A stretch of DNA of 64,000 nucleotides from Alcaligenaceae bacterium (GCA_013416395.1 JACCEP010000001.1:310001-374000); one strand, 5' to 3'; shown: positions 1-8,415, counted from the first letter of the stretch. A program made the numbers and translations. The notes: generated from the letters alone by a model not told the origin.

Positions 1-90
1 GACCAGGATGTTGCAGCCATGTTGCATGCCTTTGCTCGCATTGGGGAACGCATCCAGCCTATCCTGGATGACGCAGAGCACACAGCATGA
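1..90 (+). CDS. C-terminal fragment of an unidentified protein (5' end outside window)
   Basis: An open frame enters from the left edge and ends in TGA at 88-90, giving 29 residues ending in PILDDAEHTA. Its stop overlaps the next start codon (ATGA), so the two genes are translationally coupled and almost certainly share an operon. FUSC-type transporters are often preceded by a MarR-family regulator, which this tail could be, but 29 residues do not allow a family call. Confidence 0.5.
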   Translation, partial: DQDVAAMLHAFARIGERIQPILDDAEHTA

Positions 91-2024
91 CGGTTGCCCA
101 GGCGCTCACCCACACCGGGTTCGATACCGGAAGGCTGCAATTTACCTTGCGCACGGCGCTGGCATGCTGTCTTTCGGTGTTGCTCGCCTGGCTTTTGGGG
201 CTGGAACATCCGCAATGGGCGGGCATGACGGTATGGGCGGCTTCTTTACCCATTCGTGATCACATGCTGGAAAAAAGCTTTTTCCGGGTCATGGGCACCG
301 TGACCGGCACGCTCGTTGGGGTATTGCTGGTGTTCGTCGCAGGTGACCAGCCACTATGGCTGGTCATTGGGATGGCAATCTGGCTAGGGTTGTGCGCGGG
401 CATCGGAAACCTGCAGCGCAGTTTCGTCTCGTATGGCACGATGCTGGCGGGTTACTCGGCCATCATGGTGGCCATGCTCGGCACGCCGCACCCTGATCAC
501 ATGCTTGGCCTGGGTGCCGACCGTATGCTAACCGCACTCTTGGGTGTAGTCGCGGCACTGGCTGTGGGCTGGCCATTTGCCAGACGACAAACCCGAGAAG
601 CCGCCACCCAGCAGGTGCAACACATGTCTGGCACCATTCTGAGCCATATCGCGCAGCGGCAACGGCACCAGGCTAGCCATCCTGATCGTACCGTCGACGC
701 GCTGTTGTGCGAGATTGCCACCATTGATGAACAGCTCGATTTATTGGCAGCAGGCTCAGTACAGTCGTATCGCTCCATCCGCCCACTGCGCACGCTGCTC
801 TCGGCGCAAGTGTCGGCCCTGCTCTGGTTAAAGCGTGGTCAGAACCTCGTTGCAGATGAAACACTGGCGCTTGCGCTAACGCACGCTGCCGACGCCCTTG
901 AGCACCGTCACGCTGCAGAGCCAGCTGCGCAGATCATGGCAAAGGCAATCACGCTTCCATCATGCGAGCCGTCATTGAGGGCTGTCCTGCAGGGACTGCA
1001 GTTGGCACTAACGGGGCTCTCAGCAGCACCACGGGGCCGCACACAGCACACAACAAATACCCAGCGTGCTGTCATCCACCTGGATTGGGTCGGTGCCCGT
1101 CAAGCGATGATCCGCGCCACCCTCACATTTCTGTTTGTCGGGCTGATCTGGGTCTTTACCGGATGGCGAGGTGGCCCCTACATGATGATAGGCACGGCAG
1201 TCATGATGTCGATTTTCTCGTCGTTCGATAGTCCGGCCAAAATAATGGGGCAAGTTATCTTTTGGGGGCAGTTCTTTGGGGCTCTTGTCGCACTGGCTTG
1301 TCATTGGCTGGTCTGGCCATTTGCCACCAGTGAGACAGGGCTGGTTCTGTTGATGATGCCATTCATACTGTTTGGCGGGTTAGTGGCGGGTAATCGCCGC
1401 AGCATGGCATACAGCTATGACTTCAATATGATCATGCTCATTCTCTTGCAACCTGCATTCCCCCTGACGGGGACGTTTGGCGACTCTCTGGTCAACTCCA
1501 TCGCCGTCGTCCTGGCCCCGCTGACCGCCTTCGTTGCGTTCCGGCTTATCTATCATTCCACCCCGACCACCCGCATAAAGACACTCATCGGCATGATGGT
1601 CCAAGACATTCAAGACATCGCTGGTGGCCAGAGGCTAGCAGCCGCCAGCCACGAAACTCGGCACGCGCGGCTGTATCACCGTCTGATAACACTGGTTCGG
1701 TGGATGAACAAGTCGGGCGAGCAGAGCATTCCGGCGTTGGGCGGCGGCGTTGCGTTGCAAAGCCTGAGTACTGTGGCGCTACGCGCCCAGGTGTTGCTGC
1801 ATAGGCCAGACATTACGCCTGGAGCTGCACGCCGCTTGCAAATCTTACTTAAGCGCATGCGCAGCCTAAGACAGCAGCCTGAACGCGTTATTCGAGCGCT
1901 GGAGCGCACCGCGACCCGCCTTACGCGTGATGCGCCCGTTGAAGCCAGACTGCTTCGCGAGACGGCGCACGTCATGCAGTCGAATGCGGCTTTCTTTGAT
2001 CAGGCGGCGAGAAGCGCTAGATAG
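87..2024 (+). CDS. FUSC family membrane transporter (aromatic-acid/efflux type)
   Basis: A 645-residue inner-membrane protein with the FUSC-family layout. One block of hydrophobic helices lies at about residues 20-165, followed by a long soluble, Ala/Arg/Leu-rich region. A second hydrophobic block lies at about 345-490, then a cytoplasmic C-terminal tail. In AaeB-like members this duplicated fold exports aromatic carboxylic acids or related compounds. The substrate here is unknown. The start is set by the ATGA overlap with the upstream gene. The usual partners (DUF1656 protein and HlyD-type adaptor) do not follow; a PRC-barrel gene comes next. Annotators may also call it a fusaric acid resistance protein. 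Confidence 0.85.
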   Translation: MTVAQALTHTGFDTGRLQFTLRTALACCLSVLLAWLLGLEHPQWAGMTVWAASLPIRDHMLEKSFFRVMGTVTGTLVGVLLVFVAGDQPLWLVIGMAIWLGLCAGIGNLQRSFVSYGTMLAGYSAIMVAMLGTPHPDHMLGLGADRMLTALLGVVAALAVGWPFARRQTREAATQQVQHMSGTILSHIAQRQRHQASHPDRTVDALLCEIATIDEQLDLLAAGSVQSYRSIRPLRTLLSAQVSALLWLKRGQNLVADETLALALTHAADALEHRHAAEPAAQIMAKAITLPSCEPSLRAVLQGLQLALTGLSAAPRGRTQHTTNTQRAVIHLDWVGARQAMIRATLTFLFVGLIWVFTGWRGGPYMMIGTAVMMSIFSSFDSPAKIMGQVIFWGQFFGALVALACHWLVWPFATSETGLVLLMMPFILFGGLVAGNRRSMAYSYDFNMIMLILLQPAFPLTGTFGDSLVNSIAVVLAPLTAFVAFRLIYHSTPTTRIKTLIGMMVQDIQDIAGGQRLAAASHETRHARLYHRLITLVRWMNKSGEQSIPALGGGVALQSLSTVALRAQVLLHRPDITPGAARRLQILLKRMRSLRQQPERVIRALERTATRLTRDAPVEARLLRETAHVMQSNAAFFDQAARSAR

Positions 2025-2099
2025 CGCGAAGCGCTTGGACTAAGCGCGAAAACACCTACTCGCTGCCTGCCAAAGCAGCCGTCTTAGAAGCAGGCGCTT

Positions 2100-2128
2100 T
2101 TGACCGGTGGCACAGTAATTGCTATGGG
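2100..2128 (+). promoter_or_regulatory. Candidate sigma70 promoter for the PRC-barrel gene
   Basis: TTGACC at 2100-2105 is followed by a 17-base spacer and an extended -10 element TGCTATGGG, with the hexamer at 2123-2128. It lies about 40 bases before the start codon at 2169. The -35 is good and the -10 matches only in part. Not tested. Confidence 0.4.
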
Positions 2129-2168
2129 GAAGGTGACAGACTTTGTCGCCACATAGGAGATTATTAGT

Positions 2169-2636
2169 ATGAAAAAGCTTATTGCTATCGCTGCATGCAC
2201 AATGCCCATGGTCTTTGCGTCCACGGTTCACGCACAGGATAAAACAGCGGACACGACTAAGACCGCTCCTGCAGCCACCACGATGCCGAGCACCCCGGCC
2301 CCGAACGCCGCAACACCGGCTCCGATGAATCATGAAAAGGCGGATATGGACAAACAACACCAGAACATCTCAGGCATAAGTGTCAAAAAATCAATTATGG
2401 GCAAGGCGGTTTACAACGAAGCCGATGAAAAAGTTGGGGATATCAACGACGTAGTCCTTACGACTGATGGCCAAGCTGCCTACTTTGTTGTGGGTGCAGG
2501 CGGTTTTCTGGGCATGGGCGAGCATGACGTCGCCATCCCTTACGAGAAAATCAAACAAAATGGTGACAAGCTCGTGTTGCCAGGCTTCACTAAAGATCAG
2601 CTGAAAGCCCTTCCAAAAGTGGAAGTTAAAAAGTAA
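2169..2636 (+). CDS. Secreted PRC-barrel domain protein
   Basis: 155 residues. Residues 1-22 form a classical signal peptide (charged MKK, hydrophobic core, AxA-type cleavage near VHAQ). A low-complexity Pro/Ala/Thr linker follows at about 23-65. The PRC-barrel domain lies at about 72-150 and contains the typical stretch in which a residue-conservation core (VGDINDVVL, AAYFVVGAGGFLG) precedes a VAIPYEKI strand. PRC-barrels are small beta domains; secreted versions like this are common in Burkholderiales and often stress-inducible, with no known enzymatic role. AGGAGA lies upstream of the ATG. It is monocistronic, with a promoter before it and a hairpin after it. Confidence 0.85.
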   Translation: MKKLIAIAACTMPMVFASTVHAQDKTADTTKTAPAATTMPSTPAPNAATPAPMNHEKADMDKQHQNISGISVKKSIMGKAVYNEADEKVGDINDVVLTTDGQAAYFVVGAGGFLGMGEHDVAIPYEKIKQNGDKLVLPGFTKDQLKALPKVEVKK

Positions 2637-2683
2637 GTCTTAGCTACACCTACTTTTTGGAGGCCCGCCTCCTAGAGTAATAC

Positions 2684-2721
2684 CGGCCGCCGAAAGCCTG
2701 CACCAATGGGCTCGGCGGCCG
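2684..2721 (+). terminator. GC-rich hairpin after the PRC-barrel gene
   Basis: CGGCCGCCGA at 2684-2693 pairs perfectly with TCGGCGGCCG at 2712-2721, a 10-bp stem with further partial pairing inside the loop. The tail (CTTTCATTGG) is only weakly T-rich, so this is a probable intrinsic terminator for the gene ending at 2636. Confidence 0.6.
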
Positions 2722-2922
2722 CTTTCATTGGTTCGACCGTGAAGTAAAGCAACTAATTAACGCACTGTGCACAGACCCGAATACTCGCCCGAGATAGGCA
2801 TTTCAAAACGGTCAAGTGCGCTTCCAATAGGCCATATGCAAGATTAACCAAACTCCGTACAGTTAGCCTTGTTAATCAGTTTGCCGTTCTGCACAAAATC
2901 GACGTAGAAAATCGTTTGTCGT

Positions 2923-2943
2923 TGCCAGATGCCAGATGCCAGA
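2923..2943. repeat. Tandem heptamer, three copies of TGCCAGA
   Basis: Three perfect adjacent copies of TGCCAGA followed by TA. It is non-coding and in a gene-free stretch. Possibly a slippage product; no function is evident. Confidence 0.8.
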
Positions 2944-3064
2944 TAATCTTATTTCTAAGTAAAAAAATTGCGCCAGCTGCGACTGAGTCGGTGTAAATTT
3001 TTATAGAGCTTGTATTTACTACTGCTTCCTACCCGCTCACTCTAGCAGTTTGGAACCAGAGACA

Positions 3065-3556
3065 TCAGAAGTGATACCTGGCCTGAGCGCGAATACTTAG
3101 TTTTTTGGCTTCTAGTATCGGCCTGGCCAGCTCCTGCAGGTCTATGCCCTGGGATATGACTTTAGGAAACACTCCACCCTCTTCTTCCGAAATATGCTGA
3201 TTGGTAAATTTTTCAAGCACGGTAAATCGAGCGTCATACAAGGCATCACCCGGCTTCATATTCTTCAGCAACGCGATTAAATCCCTCGCACTGCTTACTT
3301 CTACTTTGGCTTCGTCCAGGAGATGGCTGAACGTCTCAGGGTCAGCGTCTCGCAGATATGGATAAAGATGTTTTTCTTCAATTTCTGCATGTTCCGTAAG
3401 CGCCAAACAGGCCTGCTGCACGATTGCATGCTTTTGGGCGTTGTTGTTGGCCAACTTGAACTCTTTGAACAACGCTTCGGCCTCACAATGATCATCGATG
3501 AGCATCCCAAGTACGCTTTTTTGGGCAGCAGCGGCCCCAATTATGTTCATGGACAT
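3065..3556 (-). CDS. Hemerythrin-like HHE domain protein, copy A
   Basis: 163 residues, all-helical HHE cation-binding domain expected to hold a di-iron (oxygen/NO-binding or stress-related) site in the cytoplasm. Visible ligand motifs are H23 in IDDH, H56 and H63 in HAEIEEKHLYP, and H121 in QHISEEE. The start MSMNIIG was chosen because AGGAGAG lies just upstream; a longer frame to 3715 has no family similarity before it. It aligns without gaps to copy B at 17250-17744. At residue 87 copy B has His (VEHGSAKDL) while this copy has Val (VEVSSARDL), so one probable iron ligand is missing. It may bind metal differently or be losing function. Confidence 0.8.
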   Translation of the reverse strand: MSMNIIGAAAAQKSVLGMLIDDHCEAEALFKEFKLANNNAQKHAIVQQACLALTEHAEIEEKHLYPYLRDADPETFSHLLDEAKVEVSSARDLIALLKNMKPGDALYDARFTVLEKFTNQHISEEEGGVFPKVISQGIDLQELARPILEAKKLSIRAQARYHF

Positions 3557-3799
3557 GTTTTCTCTCCTTGATATTGTGACGACAGATCTACTCAACGTTA
3601 AACATCTAGGCAAGGCCTGTGCCCGCCATGTTGATAGACGTTGTCGTCGGCTACGGGCACGCCATTTGCTTAGGCAGATACAAGCTCTGAATTGATGGCA
3701 CTTCAAAACACCCAATTCAGAACGAGCAGGAAGGAGGACCAGTCGGGCCCTTCCGGCCCACTAAGACGATTAGCAAACAATTAAGATGAGGATTAGATT

Positions 3800-4171
3800 A
3801 TGAGCTTCAAATTAGTCCAACGAACCGCACTGATTGGTGCCGCATCAATGCTCATGGCGTTCTCCAGTTTCGCAGGTGCGGCGCAGGTGCAGACACCAGA
3901 CCAGATCAGCACCCAATACGATGCCGCGATGGAGCAATGCAAGAGTCTTAAGGGCAATGACAAAGACGTGTGTAAAAAAGAAGCAAAAGCCCAGCGCGAT
4001 TCCGCCAAAGCGGATGCCAAAGCAGGCAAAAAAGAAGCTGAAGCACGACACGATGCCACTGAAGAAAAGCGCGATGCGGCTTATGGCGTAGAAAAGGAAA
4101 AATGCGATGCCATGTCAGGCGATGCCAAAGATCAATGTGTTGCCAACGCCAAAACGAAATACGGCAAGTAA
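3800..4171 (+). CDS. Small secreted Cys/Lys-rich protein of unknown function
   Basis: 123 residues with a signal peptide at 1-27 (hydrophobic core, cleavage near FAGAAQ). The mature part is very rich in Lys, Ala, Asp and Glu and predicted helical. It contains two similar Cys pairs, EQCKSLKGNDKDVCKKEAKA and EKCDAMSGDAKDQCVANAKT (C-x8-9-C), which may form disulfides in the periplasm. Comparable Cys-paired, charged periplasmic proteins are common and uncharacterised in Burkholderiales. Upstream GATGAGGAT gives a ribosome site. No neighbour suggests a role. Confidence 0.65.
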   Translation: MSFKLVQRTALIGAASMLMAFSSFAGAAQVQTPDQISTQYDAAMEQCKSLKGNDKDVCKKEAKAQRDSAKADAKAGKKEAEARHDATEEKRDAAYGVEKEKCDAMSGDAKDQCVANAKTKYGK

Positions 4172-4276
4172 TTTATAGTGCAGTTCAGAGAGCGTGCTTG
4201 TTCGGTAAACCAGCGCGCAGCAAAGCGCTAGGCGTAAGCGTTAGCTCGAGGCAATACCTTAAAGGCCCAACAAAAA

Positions 4277-4320
4277 CTGCACCCTAAAAGCCGGACATCA
4301 ATCCGACCTTTGGGGTGCAG
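4277..4320. repeat. Imperfect 19-base inverted repeat (IS-end-like)
   Basis: The left arm at 4277-4295 (begins CTGCACCC, ends CCGGA) and the right arm at 4302-4320 (begins TCCGACC, ends GGGGTGCAG) differ at 3 of 19 positions, with a 6-base spacer. The arms resemble, from memory, the terminal repeats of IS3-family elements, facing each other as in a circle junction or remnant. It could equally act as an RNA hairpin. No transposase is present. Confidence 0.45.
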
Positions 4321-4330
4321 AGGGTTTAAT

Positions 4331-4378
4331 CTGTACACGAAGTTAAATGTTCTCTATTAACTTCGTGTACAGTTTTTT
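4331..4378 (+). terminator. Strong intrinsic terminator
   Basis: A perfect 16-bp inverted repeat (arms 4331-4346 and 4357-4372; CTGTACACGAAGTTAA and its inverse) with a 10-base loop, followed by TTTTTT at 4373-4378. It would stop plus-strand transcription from the small secreted protein gene. Confidence 0.8.
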
Positions 4379-4492
4379 CATCTCTGCATGGTGTCGTTTA
4401 AATGCCGGGTTTCTTTAGCGTGTGCCGAACACATGAAGAACGGGAGAATGACGCGCGATGGCGGCACCATGAAGCCGGTGCGCCTGATGGGC

Positions 4493-5428
4493 TTATAGCT
4501 TTGATGGCGCTGGCACTGTTGCTCCTGGCACGCTTTGAGTGCGCTGCGTGCCCAGGTAAGTGCCCAGCACAATACCCAGCAAGCCCACCAGGTGCCACAA
4601 GGTGAACGACTCACCAAGCAGCCAAAGGGCAAAGCCCACACCAAAGACGGGTATCCAGTACTGGAACACAGACGTACGTGCCACGCCCAATTCGGCGATG
4701 GCGCGATTCCAGTACATATTACAAATGGCGGTGGCGAAAATACCCGAAAATATCATTAAAACCCATGGCCATATGCCAGGGTGCGACATGCTTTGACGCG
4801 TCAGATTAATTGAATCGTCAATGGCCAGGTGCAGGCACAGAAGACACGCTCCCAAGGTGTAGATAATGCTACTGATCACGATTGCATTAAATCTTCTGGC
4901 CAAGTCTTGTATGAGCATGCCGCCCGCCACGAAACTGAACATAGCGCCGAAGATTTGCAGATCGCCCAACCCTGGACCAGATAAAGATGCGCCTGGACTG
5001 CTGAACACAACGGCGAACACACCACCAAAGCCAAGTGCAACGCCTAGCAGGCGCATGCGGGTCAGTGGCTCGCGGAAGATGATAGCCGCCAAAATTGATG
5101 CTACCAAAGGGCTCAGAGCCATGATCAGCGATGAATTAGAGGCGCTTGCGCTCTGCATGCCGGTCGTGAAAAAAATCTGGTTTACATAAACCATTAAGGC
5201 GGCACACAGAAGAAAGCGTAGCCATTGCCACCGAGATATGTTCAATAGCTTTATTGGTTGCCGCGACCATATCAACGTAAGGTTAATAACGATAGCCGCC
5301 AGTACCATGCGCACGCACGCAATAATAAGAGGATCCAGGTAGGTGGTTAGCACCTTAATGGCCGAGATGTTCAGCCCCCAGATGGCCATGGTGCCAATCA
5401 ACAGCAATTGCATTCGTGTGGGTTTCAT
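4493..5428 (-). CDS. DMT-superfamily transporter (EamA family)
   Basis: 311 residues with about ten hydrophobic helices arranged as two EamA repeats (about 8-140 and 150-290). The first repeat begins LLIGTMAIWGLNISAIKVL and the second ends with GLLGIVLGTYLG. EamA proteins export metabolites such as amino acids or move other small solutes across the inner membrane. The substrate cannot be read from sequence. It is the last gene of the minus-strand block, 182 bases after the hydrolase gene, so it may have its own promoter. Confidence 0.85.
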   Translation of the reverse strand: MKPTRMQLLLIGTMAIWGLNISAIKVLTTYLDPLIIACVRMVLAAIVINLTLIWSRQPIKLLNISRWQWLRFLLCAALMVYVNQIFFTTGMQSASASNSSLIMALSPLVASILAAIIFREPLTRMRLLGVALGFGGVFAVVFSSPGASLSGPGLGDLQIFGAMFSFVAGGMLIQDLARRFNAIVISSIIYTLGACLLCLHLAIDDSINLTRQSMSHPGIWPWVLMIFSGIFATAICNMYWNRAIAELGVARTSVFQYWIPVFGVGFALWLLGESFTLWHLVGLLGIVLGTYLGTQRTQSVPGATVPAPSKL

Positions 5429-5610
5429 TGGGGCGCTGGATCATTATGCGAGTCGTATGACTAGCATATCAGCAAGCGCGCAGCTTAGGTGCGGCAACAC
5501 GGAAGCGCCCTTGATTCCTCCGTAAACGTTTCGATGAGACCACACTTGAGCGAATCGGTAGCGCCTTTCAACAGGCCGCAGGCTGGCCAAACCTGCACCA
5601 AGACTTCCGT

Positions 5611-6570
5611 TTACCTAGAAACTGGTGGCACCCCGGTATGTACTGCAAAATGACCACGACCGACTTCGTCTTCATGGCGCGGCGCGGCAGATGTGCGAAA
5701 TACAAAAGCGCTGACGTCATCCAGCACCGGTAAATAGGAGCGTAACAGAGGTGCGAACGCACCTACCAGCAGACCATGGCCTACGCCATCCAGGACGACG
5801 GTTTGCACTGGCACATGCACAGCGCGAAGAGCGACAGCCAGGCCGGCTGAGTTGCGCACCGGGTTCACCACCTTGTCTGCACTACCCGAAATCAGCAAGC
5901 TGGGCGGCGCGGCCGCCGTGACATGCCTTATGGGTTGTGAGTCTGGGGGCGTATTTGGATAAAGAAATGCTGGCTTGATGGATGGGGCAACAATAGGAAG
6001 AAAGTCATACGGGCCGGCTATGCCTACCCACCCTTGCAATGCAGCAGGGCTCTCACCATATTTTGCCAGCCAGCGCGGATCCAGCGCTACCATTGCTGCG
6101 TTATATGCGCCTGCGCTATGGCCAGCCACAAACACCTTACTGGCGTTGCCACCGTACTCGCCAATATGCTTTAGCGTCCATGCCACAGCTTGCGCCGCGT
6201 CTTCGACAAAGGCGGGGTAAGTCACTTGCGGAGACAGGCGGTAATCAGCAACCACCGTCATAATGCCGCGCGAGGCCAGTGCCTTGCCGACAAAACCATA
6301 CTGCTTGCGCGAGCCACTGTTCCAGTTTCCCCCATAAAAAAACACGACTACATCGGGCGGCACTTCGGTGTGTATGGGGCTGTAAATATCAAGCTTTTGG
6401 CGCGTCTCATTGCCATAAGACAGATTTTTTATTGCAACGCTTTTTGTGTCGCTCCATGCAAGCGCATTAAGGAGCGTGAGCGGAGAAAATACCGCCAGCG
6501 CTGCCAGAAACAGCAAGGCCACCAGAACTGCATAAATGATGAGGCGAAATGAGGTCAATTTAGCAACCAT
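5611..6570 (-). CDS. Membrane-anchored alpha/beta hydrolase (carboxylesterase-like)
   Basis: 319 residues. An N-terminal hydrophobic segment at about 8-35 acts as an anchor or uncleaved signal. The hydrolase core has an oxyanion-hole motif VVFFYGGNW, the nucleophile elbow GHSAGA, an acid in SGSADKVV and a catalytic His in GVGHGLL. This is the layout of the hormone-sensitive-lipase/BD-FAE-type esterases, which hydrolyse carboxylic esters; the natural substrate is unknown. Its start overlaps the end of the tspO gene by 16 bases, so it belongs to the same operon. Its C-terminal 25 residues look extended and low in conservation. Confidence 0.8.
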   Translation of the reverse strand: MVAKLTSFRLIIYAVLVALLFLAALAVFSPLTLLNALAWSDTKSVAIKNLSYGNETRQKLDIYSPIHTEVPPDVVVFFYGGNWNSGSRKQYGFVGKALASRGIMTVVADYRLSPQVTYPAFVEDAAQAVAWTLKHIGEYGGNASKVFVAGHSAGAYNAAMVALDPRWLAKYGESPAALQGWVGIAGPYDFLPIVAPSIKPAFLYPNTPPDSQPIRHVTAAAPPSLLISGSADKVVNPVRNSAGLAVALRAVHVPVQTVVLDGVGHGLLVGAFAPLLRSYLPVLDDVSAFVFRTSAAPRHEDEVGRGHFAVHTGVPPVSR

Positions 6571-7004
6571 AGCGAAAGATTCAATATCGAGGCAAAAGCT
6601 ACCCAGGCCAGATAAGGCATCATTAAATACCCCGCCACGCGATCACGACGCATAAACGAAATCGTCGTCAGCGCAATAAGAACAAGTAAGACACCAATGT
6701 CGATCAACCCCAATCCGGTGCGATGCAGACCAAAGAAAAACCAGGACCAAAGGCCGTTAAGCACCAGTTGTACTGCCCACAGCACAATGGCAGTTTCAAC
6801 ACCGCAACGACGCCATATGCGCCAGGCGGCGACCGCGATCATAATGTACAGAATCGACCAAACCGGCGCAAAAACCCAGTTGGGTGGGTTAAAGAACGGC
6901 TTTTCCAGCGCGGCGTACCACGCTCCGGGCAGAAACTGGCTACCCACCAGTGCAGCTGCCCCCGTCAGGACGAGAAAGACGATCAACGATTTGTATTGCT
7001 GCAT
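6555..7004 (-). CDS. tspO: TspO/MBR family protein
   Basis: 149 residues with five hydrophobic helices and the family hallmark FNPPNWVFAPVWSILY near residues 38-53, plus the Trp-rich WSWFFFGLHRTGLG later. TspO proteins bind porphyrins and other hydrophobic ligands in the membrane and are linked to oxidative and light stress (established for Rhodobacter and Bacillus homologues). Its place inside a lipid-modification and oxidative-stress-like operon fits that role. It overlaps the downstream hydrolase by 16 bases. Confidence 0.9.
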   Translation of the reverse strand: MQQYKSLIVFLVLTGAAALVGSQFLPGAWYAALEKPFFNPPNWVFAPVWSILYIMIAVAAWRIWRRCGVETAIVLWAVQLVLNGLWSWFFFGLHRTGLGLIDIGVLLVLIALTTISFMRRDRVAGYLMMPYLAWVAFASILNLSLWLLN

Positions 7005-7078
7005 GGCTGCTCACCACAGGTAATAGAGTTCAAAGTCTACTGACCGCCAGCTACAACCGACGGCAAAGGGGTTAGGGA

Positions 7079-7864
7079 TCATCGGCTCCCCATCATCCGC
7101 ACCAGGGCGGCAAGACGCAAGCGATAGGGAAGCAGGCTCAACGCTTTAAGCAATAGCGTAAATCGCTTGGGAAAATGAATCTCGAACTTTCCTTTTTCGA
7201 TTCCGCACAGTATCTCCCTAGCAGCTTCATCTGTAGAAATAAGAGCAGGCATGGGAAACGTATTGCCCGCCGTCAGCTTGGTTTTCACAAAACCGGGGTT
7301 TACCAGATAGACGCCTAAACCTTTGGGGTGCAGTTCGGCATAGAGTAATTCTGCCAGATTAATGAGGGCGGCTTTGGTCGGCCCATACACCGTTGCATTG
7401 GGCAGCCCCAGATAACCCGCCACGCTGGCAACCAGAACAATGGAGCCATCTCCTTGCGTGATCAGGCCTGGCAGGATCACCTCAAGACCGTAAAACACGC
7501 TGGCAAGATTGGTTTGTATCGTTGCATGAACGCGGTCGGCATGCAGCTCCCATGAGCGTATCTGCTCATATTGCGCTGCGCAGAATATGACCAGATCCAC
7601 CCCACCCCACTCTTGCGTCAAACGCTGATGCGCAAAACGCCACGCCGAGGGGTCGGTCACATCCATGGGCAAAACAAAGGCCGATACCGAACCAGCAGCC
7701 ACTGCCATGAGGGCATCCCGTCTGCGAGCGCTCAGTGCAACACGCGCCCCCTGTTTTAACAGGTCGCGGGCAATGGCCGCACCGATCCCGCTCGAAGCGC
7801 CGATAAGCCACACCCGTTTGCCCTGCCAGTCTGACCAGCGCGGATTAAGTGGCGTCAGAAACAT
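7079..7864 (-). CDS. Short-chain dehydrogenase/reductase
   Basis: 261 residues with a Rossmann fold: the nucleotide motif GASSGIGAA near residue 23, an acidic MDVTD stretch, a Ser in VASVAGYLG, and the catalytic YGPTK (Y-x3-K). The proximal PGFVKT loop is typical of classical SDRs. It probably reduces or oxidises a hydroxyl or carbonyl with NADP(H), since Arg follows the first beta strand (SARRRD). In related stress loci an SDR sits with the methyltransferase and flavoprotein genes, suggesting action on a lipid intermediate; that is inference. It follows the DUF3833 gene by 26 bases. Confidence 0.85.
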   Translation of the reverse strand: MFLTPLNPRWSDWQGKRVWLIGASSGIGAAIARDLLKQGARVALSARRRDALMAVAAGSVSAFVLPMDVTDPSAWRFAHQRLTQEWGGVDLVIFCAAQYEQIRSWELHADRVHATIQTNLASVFYGLEVILPGLITQGDGSIVLVASVAGYLGLPNATVYGPTKAALINLAELLYAELHPKGLGVYLVNPGFVKTKLTAGNTFPMPALISTDEAAREILCGIEKGKFEIHFPKRFTLLLKALSLLPYRLRLAALVRMMGSR

Positions 7865-7890
7865 GATGATCTCGATTTGCCAGCGGCCAA

Positions 7891-8415
7891 TTATTGGTCA
7901 CGGCGAAAAAACACAGTGACTTGCCCGACCTCGAAGCCAAACTTGGTCACGCTGGCTCGGTTGACGACGGTTTGTTCGTCAATCTTGAACATCCAGTCAT
8001 CAAACTTAACCTTGTAGACGGAATCGCCAACAGGCAGCTTGAGGGTGTAACGCATGCGAAAAGCATTGCCCGACGCATGGCCTATGGCCACACCCACCAC
8101 ATCGTGCGCCTTGCCGTGCAGCGACCCATCTGGCTGCGGGGAGAACGTCCACTCACGTTCATCGTCAGTTCCGTCGTTATAAAAGAAGTGTTCTTTGAGT
8201 ATGAAGTTGTCACCCTCGTTATGCCCTTCCATTTTGATATGGAATCGCTTAACGACCTCGCCACTGCGCTTCTGAAACATGCCCCACGCCTCCGTCTTGC
8301 CCTGAAAGTACTGGGTGACATCAAGCTTGGGTTCTTCTTGCGCGTAGTGAGCCACATCCGGCATTGCACATGCTGTCAATGCCAGCACGCTACCTAACAT
8401 CAGCAATGTTCTCAT
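7891..8415 (-). CDS. DUF3833 family lipoprotein
   Basis: 174 residues. A lipoprotein signal with lipobox LTAC places the acylated Cys at residue 16. The rest matches DUF3833: the FQGKTEAWGMFQKRSGEVVKRF opening, the W-x-F sheet strands and a C-terminal FEVGQVTVFFRR. The function is unknown; DUF3833 genes almost always neighbour a cyclopropane-synthase-type methyltransferase, DUF1365 and an amine-oxidase-like flavoprotein, as here. It overlaps the MFS gene by four bases (ATGA). Confidence 0.85.
   Translation of the reverse strand: MRTLLMLGSVLALTACAMPDVAHYAQEEPKLDVTQYFQGKTEAWGMFQKRSGEVVKRFHIKMEGHNEGDNFILKEHFFYNDGTDDEREWTFSPQPDGSLHGKAHDVVGVAIGHASGNAFRMRYTLKLPVGDSVYKVKFDDWMFKIDEQTVVNRASVTKFGFEVGQVTVFFRRDQ

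Larger units (their letters stand above)
2637..3064. other. Intergenic region between convergent genes
   Basis: 428 bases between the PRC-barrel gene (+) and the hemerythrin gene (-). It contains the hairpin at 2684-2721 and a triple heptamer repeat at 2923-2943. It turns AT-rich from about 2940. No coding signal was seen on either strand. Confidence 0.6.
4172..4492. other. Intergenic region with two hairpins and insertion-sequence-like ends
   Basis: 321 bases after the small secreted protein. GTGCAGTT at 4178-4185 and its inverse AACTGCAC at 4275-4282 bracket about 90 bases. A 19-base imperfect inverted repeat follows at 4277-4320, and then a perfect 16-bp hairpin at 4331-4372. No gene was seen. 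Confidence 0.6.

Noticed and set aside
962-1231. Open frames antisense or out of frame inside FUSC and other large genes
   Set aside because: They overlap strongly supported genes, and their sequence lacks family motifs.
3557-3715. N-terminal extension of hemerythrin copy A by 53 residues
   Set aside because: The extension has no family similarity, and a ribosome site (AGGAGAG) sits just before the shorter start. Copy B begins at the same relative position.
3745-3759. GGGCC-n5-GGCCC hairpin before the small secreted protein
   Set aside because: The stem is only 5 bp with no T-run or other regulatory features, so it is likely incidental.
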